Assembly (NCBI RefSeq): GCF_029027965.1
Contig: NZ_CP119082.1
Span: 414,001-478,000 of the forward strand
Direction: 5' to 3'
From: Paracoccus sp. S3-43
GTDB lineage: Bacteria > Pseudomonadota > Alphaproteobacteria > Rhodobacterales > Rhodobacteraceae
DNA length: 64,000 bases
Position numbers and translations under genes: made by a program. Shown one piece after another: positions 25,096 through 35,048 of the stretch; within the stretch, counting starts at the first letter, position 1, and each line of letters starts with the position of its first letter. The notes under the pieces are model-generated. The model made no database searches. It worked only from the letters and a program-made list of their open reading frames with translations, and was not told where the DNA came from.

Positions 25096-25746
25096 TCAGC
25101 CGTGGACCAGCAGGTGATCGACCAGTGCGCCCGGCGTATGCACGACATCGGGCGAGATCACCCCCACCGGCACGATCGAATCCGGTTCCGCGATCACCGT
25201 TCCCCCGGCCAGCGCCATCACCGGATTGAAGTTGCGGGCGGTCAGCAGATAGTAGAGATTGCCGACATAATCGGCCTGCCAGGCACCCAGCAGGGCGAAA
25301 TCGGCCTTGATCGGCGGTTCGACCAGAAAGGTCCGGCCCTCGACCTCGATCCGCTGCTTGCCGTCCTCGACCTCGGTGCCGATGCCGGTCGGGGTCAGCA
25401 CCCCGCCAAGACCGACGCCGCCGGCACGGATCCGCTCGACCAGCGTGCCTTGCGGGACCAGTTCGCATTCGATCTCGCCCGAGATCATCTTGGCCTGGGT
25501 TTCCGGGTTCAGGCCGATATGCGAGGCGACGACACGGCTGACCGCCCCGGCCGAGATCAGCTTGCCGATGCCCTTGCCGGGCATGGCGCTGTCATTGGCG
25601 ATCACGGTCAGATCGCGCGCGCCGCGCGTGACCAGCGCATCGATCAGGCGTTCGGGCGTGCCGACGGCCATGAAGCCGCCGATCAGCAGGCTGGCACCGT
25701 CGGGGATCATTTCGGCGGCGGCATCCGGTTTCAGCGCGCCCTTCAT
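25096..25746 (-). CDS. atoD: 3-oxoacid (acetoacetate) CoA-transferase, alpha subunit
   Basis: Partner subunit of AtoA, 216 aa. LLIGGFMAVGTPERLIDALV is the CoA-binding GGF motif. GKLISAGAVSRVVASHIGLNPE and ELVPQGTLVERIRAGGVGLGGVLTPTGIGT match AtoD/ScoA proteins. Its ATG overlaps the ackA stop by 4 nt and atoA follows after 11 nt, so all three are probably co-translated. Confidence 0.92.
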   Translation of the reverse strand: MKGALKPDAAAEMIPDGASLLIGGFMAVGTPERLIDALVTRGARDLTVIANDSAMPGKGIGKLISAGAVSRVVASHIGLNPETQAKMISGEIECELVPQGTLVERIRAGGVGLGGVLTPTGIGTEVEDGKQRIEVEGRTFLVEPPIKADFALLGAWQADYVGNLYYLLTARNFNPVMALAGGTVIAEPDSIVPVGVISPDVVHTPGALVDHLLVHG

Positions 25747-26936
25747 GCCTCGGCCCCTTCTTCGATCCCGGCGGCCGCGCGGGCGGCGCGGGCGATGACC
25801 AGATCCTCGCGCGTGTTCACGATCATCACCGTGGTTCGCGAGAATTCCGAGGACAGGATGGTCGCGTTCTGGGCGTTGCGGCCGTGGTCGATCTCGATTC
25901 CCATCCAGCCCAGCCGTTCGCAGACACGGCGGCGGATGACGCGGCTGTTCTCGCCGATGCCGCCGCAGAAGACCAGCGCATCGACCCCGCCCATCACCGC
26001 CGCCAGCGCGCCCAGTTCGCGCTGCACGCGGAACACGAAATAGTCGATGGCGCGGTGGCTGGCGGCGTTGTCGGCCGCCTCAAGCGTGCGCATGTCGTTC
26101 GACAGCCCGCCCGACAGGCCCAGCAGGCCGGATTCGTTATACAGAACCTGCCGGATCTGGGCGGTGTCCATCCCCTCGCGATCCAGCATGTAAAGCAGCA
26201 CGCCGGGGTCGATCTGGCCGCAGCGCGTGCCCATCGGCAGCCCGTCCAGCGCCGAGAAACCCATGGACGAGGCAACCGAGCGGCCCTTGTAGATCGCGCA
26301 CATGGACGCACCATTGCCCAGATGCGCCACCACCACGCGGCCCGCCATCAGATGCGGCGCGATGCGTTCCAGCTCGCCGGTCACATAGTCATAGCTGAGT
26401 CCGTGGAAGCCATAGCGGCGCACGCCCGCCTCGTAATAGCGGTGCGGGATCGCGAAGGTGTCGTTCACGAAAGGCTGTCCGCGATGGAAGGCGGTGTCGA
26501 AGCAGGCGACCTGCGGCACACCCGGAAACGCCGTCATCGCGGCGCGGATGCCCGCGATGTTGTGCGGCTGGTGCAGGGGGGCGAAGGGCTCCAGTTCCGA
26601 AAGCTTCAGCAGGATGTCCTCATCGACCAGCACGGGTTCGGAAAAATCCAGCCCGCCATGCACGACGCGGTGGCCGACAGCGGCCATGGTCAGGTCGGGA
26701 AATGCCTGCTTGACCGTGGCGATCACGGTGGCCAGCGCGCCCGCATGGCTGCTCAGATCGCCATCGGCAAGCGGCAGCACATTGCCATCGGCGTCCTTGA
26801 GCTTCATCACCCCCTCGGGTCCGATCCGCTCGGCCTGTCCGGTCACCAGCGGTTCGTCGCCGGTCGCCGGAAACAGCGCCACCTTGAGCGAGGACGACCC
26901 CGCGTTCAGCGCCAGGAACCCGGCATTCTGGTCCAT
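25743..26936 (-). CDS. ackA: Acetate kinase (acetate/propionate/butyrate kinase family)
   Basis: ASKHA-fold kinase interconverting acyl phosphate and acid with ADP/ATP, 397 aa. Seen are LALNAGSSSLKVALF at the N-terminus, VGHRVVHGG, FDTAFHRGQP, RRYGFHGLSYDYVT, VVVAHLGNGASMCA and VFCGGIGENSRVIRRRV. I chose the ATG at 26936, which has GAGGG upstream and gives the usual short lead; an ATG at 26948 overlaps the previous stop as ATGA. It works with the adjacent MaoC-Pta fusion. Confidence 0.93.
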   Translation of the reverse strand: MDQNAGFLALNAGSSSLKVALFPATGDEPLVTGQAERIGPEGVMKLKDADGNVLPLADGDLSSHAGALATVIATVKQAFPDLTMAAVGHRVVHGGLDFSEPVLVDEDILLKLSELEPFAPLHQPHNIAGIRAAMTAFPGVPQVACFDTAFHRGQPFVNDTFAIPHRYYEAGVRRYGFHGLSYDYVTGELERIAPHLMAGRVVVAHLGNGASMCAIYKGRSVASSMGFSALDGLPMGTRCGQIDPGVLLYMLDREGMDTAQIRQVLYNESGLLGLSGGLSNDMRTLEAADNAASHRAIDYFVFRVQRELGALAAVMGGVDALVFCGGIGENSRVIRRRVCERLGWMGIEIDHGRNAQNATILSSEFSRTTVMIVNTREDLVIARAARAAAGIEEGAEA

Positions 26937-26944
26937 GAGATCCC

Positions 26945-28324
26945 TCATTTGCGTTCTTCGGCATGGGCTTGGTGGAGGGCCGCCACCGCGCAGGATGCGA
27001 GCCGCGACATCGGGCTGTCCGAGCGCGAGTTCAGGATGACCGGCACCCGCGCGCCCAGGACCAGTCCGGCCCCCTCGGCATGGCTGACGAAGGCCAGTTG
27101 CTTGGCCAGCATGTTCCCGGCGTCGATCCCCGGCACGACCAGGATATTGGCCAGGCCCGCGACGCCGCCCTTCAGCCCCTTGGTGCGTGCGGCGCCCGGA
27201 TCGACGGCATTGTCCATCGCCAGCGGTCCATCGACCAGCCCGCCGGTGATCTGGCCGCGCTCGGCCATCTTGGACAGCAGCGCCGCGTCGATCGAGGACT
27301 GGATCGCGGGGTTCACGGTTTCCACCGCCGACAGAACGCCCACGCGCGGCTCCATGCCGATGGCACGGGCCAGGTCGATGGCGTTCTGGGTGATGTCCAC
27401 CTTGGTCGCCAGATCGGGGGCGATGTTGATCGCGGCGTCGGTGACCATGACCGGCTCGGGGCGGCCCGGCACGTCCATGACGAAGACATGGGTGAAGCGG
27501 CGGCCGACGCGCAGGCCGCCGGCCTTGTCCAGCATCGGCTTCAGCAGGTCGTCGGTATGCAGGTGCCCCTTCATCACCGCCTTGGCGCGGCCCTCGTGGA
27601 CCAGCGCGCAGGCGGTGGCGGCGGCGGCCTGGTCACCGGCCACGTCGATCAGTTCGAACCCGGAAATGTCGGCGCCGGTCGCCTCGGCCGCGGCGCGGAT
27701 CGCGTCGGCGCGGCCGATCAGGATCGGCGTGACGATGCCCTCGCGCGCAGCCAGCACCGCGCCACCCAGCGAATTCGCGTCGTCGGGACAGACCACCGCC
27801 ACCGGCAGCGGCGCCAGGGCGCGGGCGCGGTCGACCAGAGCCTCGAAATGGCGATGACGCTGGACGACCAGGCCGGGCACTTCGATATCGTCGCGGTCGA
27901 ATTTCTGCGTGGGGGCGATCACCTCGGCCACGCCGCTGACGATCAGTGCGCCATCCGCCGGCCGCGTCACGCGTGTTTCCAGGCTGACCACGCCATCGGC
28001 CTTGCCGATCACGGCGACGCTGCACAGCAATTCGTCGCCGGCATGGGCGCGGTCATGGAAATCCAGTTCCTGCCGGCGATAGAGCGTGCCCGGCCCGGGC
28101 AGCATCGTGCCCAGCACCGCCGAGATCAGCGAGGCGACGAACATGCCCGGCGCGGTATCCTCGGGTCGGCCGTCGCCGTCCAGATCGGCGGACGGCAGAT
28201 GCATCGGGTTGTAGTTCCCCGATGCCGCCGCAAAGACGTAAAGATCGTCCGGCGTGATCAGGCGGCGCAGTTCGGCCGTCTGGCCAAGGGCCAGTTCGTC
28301 AAGGGTAAGGTTGACCAGACGCAT
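26945..28324 (-). CDS. Fusion of MaoC-like hydratase and phosphate acetyl/butyryltransferase
   Basis: A 459-aa two-domain protein. Residues 1-150 form a MaoC/hotdog domain (AASGNYNPMHL with the hydratase Asp replaced by Asn, TAPGMFVASLISAVLG, LDFHDRAHAGDELLC). Residues 165-459 form a phosphotransacetylase of the Ptb/Pta type (GRAKAVMKGHLHTDDLLKPML, VMDVPGRPEPVMVTDAAINI, NILVVPGIDAGNMLAKQL). It lies between the DUF3141 gene and ackA. The fusion suggests channelling from hydroxyacyl- or enoyl-CoA to acyl phosphate; that is an inference. Overlaps and gaps are within a few bases of both neighbours. Confidence 0.9.
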   Translation of the reverse strand: MRLVNLTLDELALGQTAELRRLITPDDLYVFAAASGNYNPMHLPSADLDGDGRPEDTAPGMFVASLISAVLGTMLPGPGTLYRRQELDFHDRAHAGDELLCSVAVIGKADGVVSLETRVTRPADGALIVSGVAEVIAPTQKFDRDDIEVPGLVVQRHRHFEALVDRARALAPLPVAVVCPDDANSLGGAVLAAREGIVTPILIGRADAIRAAAEATGADISGFELIDVAGDQAAAATACALVHEGRAKAVMKGHLHTDDLLKPMLDKAGGLRVGRRFTHVFVMDVPGRPEPVMVTDAAINIAPDLATKVDITQNAIDLARAIGMEPRVGVLSAVETVNPAIQSSIDAALLSKMAERGQITGGLVDGPLAMDNAVDPGAARTKGLKGGVAGLANILVVPGIDAGNMLAKQLAFVSHAEGAGLVLGARVPVILNSRSDSPMSRLASCAVAALHQAHAEERK

Positions 28325-28325
28325 C

Positions 28326-30893
28326 TCAGCGGTCCATCTGGCCGGCAGCGGCGGCGGTATCGTCGCCGGTCCCTGCCGGGGCCTGCTTGCCATGCGCGGT
28401 TTCCGCGGCCAGCGGCTCGGCCTCCTTGGCTGCGGCGCGCGCCGCAGCGGCGCGGCGGGGGGCGGGACGCGGCGCCGGTTCGTCGGAGGGCTGGGGCGCG
28501 GCTTCCGGATCCAGCGGATCGCTGATCAGGTCGCCCGGGACATAGGGAACGTCCAGCACCTGGTGAAAGCGCTCCAGCAGCCGCAGCGTCTCGGGCGACA
28601 TCTCGTCGGCGGCGCCCGGAATGAACCGGACTACTTTCAGCGCCAGTTCGCGCTCGGCCGGATCGACCAGCAACTGCGGCAGCGTGTCCATCGCCTGCTC
28701 GGGCTCGTAGGTGGCGATCAGGGTCTGCTCGTGGATGATATGGGCGCGCCGCTCGGCGCCCAGCGACCGGAACGGCTCGTCCTGGGTCAGCACACGGGAC
28801 GACCGCTCCAACCGGTCGCGGCGCACGCCCTTGCGGTTGTCGGCCAGCATGACCAGCATGCGGATCACCGCCTCGGCAAAACCGCCCCGGTCGATATTGC
28901 ACAGCGCCGAGGCGACCTCGGGCAGGCCCCGCAGCTCGTCGTTGTTCTTGAGCGTGCGGCGCGCTTCGTGGGTGCGGCCGAAAACCCGCGCCCAAGGCGT
29001 CGACCACATGCTGTAGAAGGCCAGTTCATAGACCATGTCGCGGGTGTCGCGGTAAAGGTCGATCGCCTGTTCGACCCCGTCCACCCAAAGCTGCTCGGCG
29101 GCCAGGAAGGGGTTGTCGGGCGCGGCCTTGCGGCGGTTCTCGCGCACCGTTTCCGCCGCCCTGGCGACCTTGGTCATCACCGGGTTGCGCGACGAGGCCA
29201 GCGCCCGCTCCACCCGCTTGGGGTGCAGGGCGCGGCTGATCTCGGCTCCGGTGGGGGTGACGGCGGCCTTGACCCAGGGGCGCAGCACCGCGTCATAGAC
29301 CTGCGCCTGCACCTCGGACGCGCGGGCCACGGCGGCGAAGGGGCGTTCGTCGGCAAAGCCGTCATCCAGCGCGCGGATATCGTCCAGGCTGCGTTCGGCG
29401 AAGCTGACGGTGAAGATCTTCTTGCCGTCGCGCTCGGTCACGTCCTCGATGCGCATCTCGTAAAGGCCGGGCGCCAGCGCCTCGATGGTTTCCAGGGTCG
29501 AGGCGACCTCGGCATGTTCCCTGCGCGCGATCTGCGAGGACACGAAGATGCCCAGATGGCCGACCTGGTCATGGACCATATAGACGATGCGCTGGCCGCG
29601 GATACGGATTTCCTGCACATCGGCATAGGTCTCGGCGATCCAGTTCAGGGCCTGCTGCGGCGGGGTGATGTTGTCGCCATGGCTGGCGAAGACGATGATC
29701 GGCGCGCGGATCGCCTTGAGATCGACCGGGCGGCCCGGCTCGATCCGGGCCTCGTTCTTGGACAGGCGGTTGCCGATGAAAAGCTGCTCGACGATCCATT
29801 TGATCTCGGGCTCGGTCAGCATGAAGAAGCCGCCCCACCATTTTTCGAATTCAAGGAACGTCTTGTCGCCCTTGTCGATGTCGCGGAACAGGTCGGTATA
29901 TTTGCGAAACAGCGTGCGGCCGGGGTTCAGCGCCTCGAAGTTCTGGACCAGATGCGCGCCGTCGAAGATGCCGCCGCCCAGGTCGGACAGGAACATGGTG
30001 AGCCAGGTGCCGCCCAGGACGCCCGCGTTATAGCGCATCGGATCCTGCCCGACCTTGCCCGACCAGGGCGCGACCGGGGCGCCGTTCACCACGATCGGGC
30101 CGGTCAGGTCGGTGTTCATCGCCGCCAGCAGCAGCGTGGCCCAGCCGCCCTGGCAATTGCCGGTGACGACGGGGTTCGGGGCCTCGGGGTGGCGGCGCAT
30201 CACCTCGCGCACGAAAGCGGCCTCGGCGCGGGTGACATAGGACAGGTATTGCCCCGGCTCGGGGCGCGAGCGGAAGGCCACGAAATAGACCGGATGGCCC
30301 GCGCGCATGGCGACGCCGACCTGGCTGTCGGTCTTGAAGCCGCCGATGCCGGGCCCGTGACCGGCGCGCGGGTCGATGATCACATAGGGCCGCTTGCTGT
30401 CGTCGATGGTCACGCCTTCGGGCGGCAGGATGCGCAGCAGCATGTAGTTGCAGGGATAGGCCATGTCGGCCCCGTCCATGACCAGTTCATAGTCATAGAT
30501 CAGCACCGGCGGGCAGTTCGCCGCCTCGTGTTCCAGAAAGATGTCGCCGCGCTTGCGCAGCGTGTCGGCGGTCAGCACCGCGCGTTCGGCCGCGTCGCGC
30601 TGATATTCCTGCAAGGCGGTCGCCAGCCGGCCCTGGGCCTGGAAATGGGTCAGCCCCTCGATCAGCGCCTGGCCCGCCTGCATCAGCCGGCGCGTGCGTT
30701 CGGAATGGGTTTCCATGATCCGCTGGCTGTGGCGCGACACCGCCGTGGACTGAAGCTTGCCGGTCTGGGCTATGGCCTCGGCCTCGGCGCGGGTGGCGTC
30801 GAGGTCTTCCTGCAAGCGCTCGATGGCATCGCCCTGAACCCGCGGGATGGCGGGTTGCAGCTTGGGGTCGAACAGTTCGAAAAGACTGGCCAT
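28326..30893 (-). CDS. DUF3141 protein, poly(3-hydroxyalkanoate) synthase-like
   Basis: A large (855 aa) protein with an alpha/beta-hydrolase core related to class III PHA synthases and depolymerases. [19 protein letters not shown] carries a GNCQGG elbow with cysteine as presumed nucleophile. [20 protein letters not shown] precedes it and [21 protein letters not shown] and [11 protein letters not shown] supply the Asp/His regions. The C-terminal ~80 residues are rich in Ala and Pro and probably disordered. It starts 13 nt after fabI. The exact reaction is unknown; a role in hydroxyalkanoate metabolism is inferred from the fold and neighbours. Confidence 0.85.
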   Translation of the reverse strand: MASLFELFDPKLQPAIPRVQGDAIERLQEDLDATRAEAEAIAQTGKLQSTAVSRHSQRIMETHSERTRRLMQAGQALIEGLTHFQAQGRLATALQEYQRDAAERAVLTADTLRKRGDIFLEHEAANCPPVLIYDYELVMDGADMAYPCNYMLLRILPPEGVTIDDSKRPYVIIDPRAGHGPGIGGFKTDSQVGVAMRAGHPVYFVAFRSRPEPGQYLSYVTRAEAAFVREVMRRHPEAPNPVVTGNCQGGWATLLLAAMNTDLTGPIVVNGAPVAPWSGKVGQDPMRYNAGVLGGTWLTMFLSDLGGGIFDGAHLVQNFEALNPGRTLFRKYTDLFRDIDKGDKTFLEFEKWWGGFFMLTEPEIKWIVEQLFIGNRLSKNEARIEPGRPVDLKAIRAPIIVFASHGDNITPPQQALNWIAETYADVQEIRIRGQRIVYMVHDQVGHLGIFVSSQIARREHAEVASTLETIEALAPGLYEMRIEDVTERDGKKIFTVSFAERSLDDIRALDDGFADERPFAAVARASEVQAQVYDAVLRPWVKAAVTPTGAEISRALHPKRVERALASSRNPVMTKVARAAETVRENRRKAAPDNPFLAAEQLWVDGVEQAIDLYRDTRDMVYELAFYSMWSTPWARVFGRTHEARRTLKNNDELRGLPEVASALCNIDRGGFAEAVIRMLVMLADNRKGVRRDRLERSSRVLTQDEPFRSLGAERRAHIIHEQTLIATYEPEQAMDTLPQLLVDPAERELALKVVRFIPGAADEMSPETLRLLERFHQVLDVPYVPGDLISDPLDPEAAPQPSDEPAPRPAPRRAAAARAAAKEAEPLAAETAHGKQAPAGTGDDTAAAAGQMDR

Positions 30894-30906
30894 GATCCGG
30901 CACTCC

Positions 30907-31671
30907 TCAGGCAGTGATCGAGAATCCGCCGTCGATGTCATGGACACCGCCGGTCAGGTTGCGTGCCTCGTCCGAGGCGAGGAAGGCGGCCATCGCCCCC
31001 ACATCCTCGATCGAGGCCAGTTGATGCGTCGGCGCGCGGCTGGCGGCCGCATCCAGCAATTCGTCGAAATGATCGATGCCCGAGGCGGCGCGCGTTGCCA
31101 AGGGCCCCGGCGACAGCGCATGGACGCGGATGCCCTTTTCGCCCAGTTCGGCGGCGGCATAGCGGGTGGCGCTTTCCAGCGCCGCCTTGACCGGGCCCAT
31201 CATGTTGTAATGGCGCACCACGCGCGAGGCGCCGAAGAAGGACACCGACAGGCAGCAGCCGCCCCCGCGCATCAGCGGCTCGGCCAGGCGGATCATGCGC
31301 AGGAAGGAATGGACCGAGATGTCCATCGCCAGACCGAAGCCTTCGGCGGAACAATCGACCACCCGGCCATGCAGGTCGCTGCGCGGCGCGAAGGCGATCG
31401 AGTGCAGCAGCACGTCCAGCCGTCCCCAGCGATCCGTGATGGCCTGGAAGACCGCCTCGATCTGGCCGGGCTGGCTGACATCCAGCGGCATGGCGATCTG
31501 GGCTTCAAGCTCCTCGGCCAGGGGCCGGACGAAGGGTTCGGCCTTGGCATTGAGCCAGGTGACGGCCAGATCGGCCCCCTGGGCGCGGAACGCGCGGGCA
31601 CAGCCCCAGGCGATCGAATCGCGGTTGGCGATGCCGACAACCAGAACCTTCTTGTTTGCCAGAGAAAACAT
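30907..31671 (-). CDS. fabI: Enoyl-[ACP] reductase FabI homologue
   Basis: NADH-dependent enoyl reductase of the SDR superfamily, 254 aa. [18 protein letters not shown] is the FabI nucleotide-binding start, [18 protein letters not shown] the substrate region, and [14 protein letters not shown] contains the catalytic Tyr and Lys (YxMxxxK). Ser replaces Thr or Gly at several sites, and it is encoded with catabolic genes, so it may be a specialised paralogue rather than the housekeeping FabI. It leads the nine-gene operon; a perfect palindrome lies 36 nt upstream of its ATG. Confidence 0.87.
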   Translation of the reverse strand: MFSLANKKVLVVGIANRDSIAWGCARAFRAQGADLAVTWLNAKAEPFVRPLAEELEAQIAMPLDVSQPGQIEAVFQAITDRWGRLDVLLHSIAFAPRSDLHGRVVDCSAEGFGLAMDISVHSFLRMIRLAEPLMRGGGCCLSVSFFGASRVVRHYNMMGPVKAALESATRYAAAELGEKGIRVHALSPGPLATRAASGIDHFDELLDAAASRAPTHQLASIEDVGAMAAFLASDEARNLTGGVHDIDGGFSITA

Positions 31672-31706
31672 TGCGGACCTCCGAGTCGCTCTCATCTAGG
31701 CGACGG

Positions 31707-31725
31707 GTCACAACAGACTTGTGAC
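31707..31725. promoter_or_regulatory. Perfect palindrome before the fabI operon
   Basis: GTCACAA-CAGAC-TTGTGAC, 7-bp arms with a 5-nt spacer, 36 nt upstream of the fabI ATG. It looks like a dimeric repressor or activator site controlling the nine-gene operon. The regulator is not in view. Confidence 0.6.
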
Positions 31726-32013
31726 AGCGCCGGCCGCAATTGCGCCGTGACCCTGGGGCAACCGGGCGATCTTGAAGCGCAGGGAAGGCGGATGCGGGTC
31801 GCGGCGATCACCATCGGCACGACATCAAGCGGGTCTCAAGGTCGGGCCTGCTGGCGAAGTTCATCCCCCGGATGCCCGCGATGGCCGTCGCCCTGGCGAG
31901 GATCGCGGCCCAGGCCACGGCCTGTCCACGGGCGATGTGAAATGCTGATGACCGCGAAAACATGCCGCATGGCAGGGGCCGGGCGGGCGCCCCAGCGGAT
32001 CGCATGTGACGAA

Positions 32014-32031
32014 TTGTCATAAAGTGGTCGT
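32014..32031 (+). promoter_or_regulatory. Pho-box-like element before the PstS-like gene
   Basis: TTGTCAT-AAAG-TGGTCGT resembles the PhoB direct repeat CTGTCAT-N4-CTGTCAT with a good first (6 of 7) and poor second (4 of 7) unit. Its place 54 nt before a phosphate-binding-protein gene supports it; the match alone is weak. Confidence 0.4.
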
Positions 32032-32084
32032 GATCGGGCGTTAGGCACCACGGAAAAGTGCGTAATCATCGTGGAGGCCGCCGG

Positions 32085-33203
32085 ATGCTCGCATCGGGAT
32101 CGGACGGAGTTGAAGTCGTCACACCGAAATGGAGCCTTGGGCGGCGCATCGCCGCATCGGCGCTTGCGGTCCTTGGCATCGGGTTCCTGATCTTCGCGGT
32201 CGCGGGAAGCAATGTCGAAGGCCGGCTGGTCGGGGCGGGGTCCACGCTGGTGGATCCCATCCTGCAAAAGGTTTCGACCGCCTATCAAGGCTATCTCGTC
32301 GCCGATCGGGTGGATGTCGTGGCCCAAGAGGGCGAAAGCAACGACTGGGTCGGGGGGTCCGGCGCGCTGGATTACGATCCCGTCGGCTCGGTCGGCGGGC
32401 TGATGCGGCTGGAGGATCCGACAGTGACCTTCGCCGTCACCGAGGTGCCGGTATCGCCCCAGGATCTGGCAGCCGAAGGGCGGATTCAGTTCCCGCTGAT
32501 TCTCGGCGCGGCGGCGCCGGTGGTGAACCTGGACCTGGGCGACGCCGGGCTGACGCTGAATGCGGACCTGCTGTCGGCGATCTATCGGGGCGAGATCACC
32601 ACCTGGTCCGATCCCGCCATCGCCGCCCTCAATCCCGGCGTGGCCCTGCCCGATCAGACCATCGCGGTGCGTCATCGCAGCGACGGGTCGGGGACCACCT
32701 GGACCTTTACCGGCTATCTGGCGCAGTCGCCCACCTGGACCGCCGGACAGACCGCGCAGCCGCACTGGCCTGTGGGCGAGGGCGCCAAGGGCAGCCGCGG
32801 CATCATCGAGGCCGTCAAGTCCGTGCCCGGCGCCATCGGCTATGCCGAGAGCGGCCAGGCCGGCCGCGCCGGGCTGACCATCGTCAGGCTGGTGAACGGC
32901 TCTGGCGAGGTGGTCAGCCCCAAACCCCAGACCATCCGCGCCGCCGCCACCGTGGCGGGCTGGAAGCCGGGCCAGCCGGTCGAGGCGGCCTCGGCCATGC
33001 AAGGCTGGCCGATGACCGCGACCGTCTATGTCGTCATGCGCAAGGATGACCGGCAGAAGGACCGGGCCCTGGCCTTCTTTCGCTATTTCTACGCGCAGGC
33101 CCCGCGTCAGGCCGATGCGCTTGGCTATGTCCCGCTTCCGGCCGAGGTCGTGACGGAAGTCGAAAGCTATTGGTCGGCCGCCGGGTCCGACAAGAACTCC
33201 TGA
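32085..33203 (+). CDS. PstS-like phosphate-binding protein
   Basis: A 372-aa PBP-like protein with an N-terminal membrane anchor or signal (residues 20-45, ASALAVLGIGFLIFAVAGS). GRLVGAGSTLVDPILQKVS, DWVGGSGALDYDPVGSVGG, AIYRGEITTWSDPAIAALNPG, AVRHRSDGSGTTWTFTGYL and GAIGYAES are the PstS phosphate-site motifs. The ATG at 32085 has GGAGG upstream. No pstCAB follows; instead a Na/Pi cotransporter lies 34 nt downstream, so it may present phosphate to that carrier or act as a sensor. Confidence 0.88.
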   Translation: MLASGSDGVEVVTPKWSLGRRIAASALAVLGIGFLIFAVAGSNVEGRLVGAGSTLVDPILQKVSTAYQGYLVADRVDVVAQEGESNDWVGGSGALDYDPVGSVGGLMRLEDPTVTFAVTEVPVSPQDLAAEGRIQFPLILGAAAPVVNLDLGDAGLTLNADLLSAIYRGEITTWSDPAIAALNPGVALPDQTIAVRHRSDGSGTTWTFTGYLAQSPTWTAGQTAQPHWPVGEGAKGSRGIIEAVKSVPGAIGYAESGQAGRAGLTIVRLVNGSGEVVSPKPQTIRAAATVAGWKPGQPVEAASAMQGWPMTATVYVVMRKDDRQKDRALAFFRYFYAQAPRQADALGYVPLPAEVVTEVESYWSAAGSDKNS

Positions 33204-33237
33204 CCGGGCGCATGGCGTCCTACGCAAAGGTGATAAC

Positions 33238-34971
33238 GTGGAAGTTGATCTGTTCAAGGAAATCATCGTTCCGGTGATCGGGGGCCTGGGCATCTTCCTG
33301 CTCGGCCTCGAATTCATGGCAAGCGGCATTCAGGCGCTGTCCGTCAACAAGATGCGCGAATGGCTGGCCAAGATGGCCGGCACCCCGGTCAAGGGCGTCA
33401 TGGCGGGCACCATCATCACCGGGATCATCCAGTCCTCGACCGCGATGACGGTGATGACCGTGGGCCTGGTCAATGCCGGCGTGCTGGGCCTGCGCTCGGC
33501 CATCTCGGTCATCATGGGCGCCAATATCGGCACGACGCTGGGCAACGGGCTGATCGCGCTGCCGCTGGGGCCGCTGGGGCTGTTCTTCGGCGGCATCTTC
33601 GCGACCGTCTATTGCTTTGCGAAATCGGACAGATGGCGCAACATCGCGCTGGCCTCGATGGGGTTCTCGCTGATCTTCTATGGCCTGAACCTGATGACCG
33701 GCGGCCTGAAGCCGCTGCGCAAGATGCCCGAGGTGCTGGAACTGATCCAGTCGCTGGACGCCAGCACCTTCACGGGCGTCATCGCCTGCGTGCTGATCGC
33801 GGCGCTGATCACGGCGCTGATCCACTCCTCCTCGGCCACCATCGGCATCGTCATGGGCCTGGGCGCCTCGGGCATCCTGTCCTGGGAAACCGCCGTCGCC
33901 TTCGCTGTGGGCGCGGATCTTGGCACCACGATCACCTCGTGGCTGGCCTCGCTGAACCTGTCCAAGAACGCCAAGCGCGCGGCCTATGCCCATATCGCCT
34001 TCAACTTCATCGGCGTCTCGGTGGTGCTGCTGCTGTTCTTCCCGGCGATCTGGCTGCTCAGGTCCGCGCTGGGCTTCTGGGGCATCGATCCCGGCGCGCC
34101 GGTCATGGTCGACGGCCACGACACCTATCCGGGCGTTCCGATCGTGATCGGTGTCTTCTCGATCGTCTTCAACATCTTCAACGTGCTGATCCTGTTCCCC
34201 TTCGTGAACACCTTCGACCGCGTGCTGTCGCGCGTCGGCCGGACCCAGGACGAGGATGTCGAGGATTACTCGGTCCCGCGCTATCTGGACCGCCGCCTGA
34301 TCGCCGATTTCAACGCCGCCCTGCCCGCCGTCCAGCAAGAGGCGCAACGCCAGTTGCAGGCCGGGGCGGTGTTTCTGGACATCGCGCGCGATAAGAAGAA
34401 CGCGCCCAAGGATCCGGTCGAACACCATGCCGCCACCGACCAGCTCAGCCGCGAGATCCGCTCGTTCTCGGCGCAGCTGTTCCAGGACGGCCTGTCGCGC
34501 GACCAGCTGGACCTGGTGGCCTCGCTGATCGAGGAGGTGGACTTTACCTCGGCGCTGTCGGAATCGCTCTACCAGATCGCGCGGCGGGTAAAGCGCGAAC
34601 CCTTCTCCGCGGCCGCCTGCGAGGTGCTGGGCCTGGGGCTGGAGCGGCTGGATCAGGCGATGAACACGGTGCTGTTCGCCCCCGGCGTCCATCCCCGGAT
34701 GCCCGCCGGCCACAGCACCGTTCCGGGGGTCGAGGAGCTGCGCTGGAAGGCCCTGCAGCGCCGCGATGTCGGCGCGGGCGAAAAAGGTGCGCTGATCGCC
34801 CTGTTGGGCTCGATCGAGCGGGCCGAAGGCCTGATCGAGCGCATCCGGGCCGAGCGAGCCTCGGTCGATCGCAGCGCCATCATGCATCGCCCCGCCGCCC
34901 CTGCCGGCACCCCCCCGGCCGAGACGCCCTCGCGGGCGGCGGACGGCTCGGCTCCCGTTCCGGCCGAATGA
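33238..34971 (+). CDS. Na+/phosphate cotransporter with PhoU-like C-terminus
   Basis: A 577-aa inner-membrane carrier of the NptA/PNaS family. It starts with GTG at 33238 after AAAGGTGAT. Two inverted repeats bear the QSSTAMTVMTVGLVNAG and HSSSATIGIVMGLGASG motifs and GANIGTTLGNGLIALPL/GADLGTTITSWLASL signatures. Roughly residues 355-560 are cytoplasmic and helical like PhoU. Its product takes up inorganic phosphate, and the downstream CHAD/CYTH genes would act on the stored polymer if the link holds. Confidence 0.93.
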   Translation: MEVDLFKEIIVPVIGGLGIFLLGLEFMASGIQALSVNKMREWLAKMAGTPVKGVMAGTIITGIIQSSTAMTVMTVGLVNAGVLGLRSAISVIMGANIGTTLGNGLIALPLGPLGLFFGGIFATVYCFAKSDRWRNIALASMGFSLIFYGLNLMTGGLKPLRKMPEVLELIQSLDASTFTGVIACVLIAALITALIHSSSATIGIVMGLGASGILSWETAVAFAVGADLGTTITSWLASLNLSKNAKRAAYAHIAFNFIGVSVVLLLFFPAIWLLRSALGFWGIDPGAPVMVDGHDTYPGVPIVIGVFSIVFNIFNVLILFPFVNTFDRVLSRVGRTQDEDVEDYSVPRYLDRRLIADFNAALPAVQQEAQRQLQAGAVFLDIARDKKNAPKDPVEHHAATDQLSREIRSFSAQLFQDGLSRDQLDLVASLIEEVDFTSALSESLYQIARRVKREPFSAAACEVLGLGLERLDQAMNTVLFAPGVHPRMPAGHSTVPGVEELRWKALQRRDVGAGEKGALIALLGSIERAEGLIERIRAERASVDRSAIMHRPAAPAGTPPAETPSRAADGSAPVPAE

Positions 34972-35007
34972 CCGAAATCGCCCGTTCCCGATGGGCGGCG
35001 AAGAGAT

Positions 35008-35040
35008 CGGGCCCGCGCGACGATGCGCGGGCCCGTCTTT
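35008..35040 (+). terminator. Terminator after the Na/Pi cotransporter gene
   Basis: GGGCCCGCGC and GCGCGGGCCC arms around GACGAT, followed by GTCTTTGTC. It separates the phosphate uptake pair from the GNAT gene. Confidence 0.75.
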
Positions 35041-35048
35041 GTCAGGAT

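Larger units (their letters stand above)
31672..32084. other. Intergenic region between fabI operon and phosphate genes
   Basis: 413 nt between divergent genes. It holds a perfect inverted repeat near fabI and a Pho-box-like element near the PstS-like gene, both listed separately. The middle (31740-31990) shows no supported gene; short open frames there lack start signals and recognisable motifs. Confidence 0.6.
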
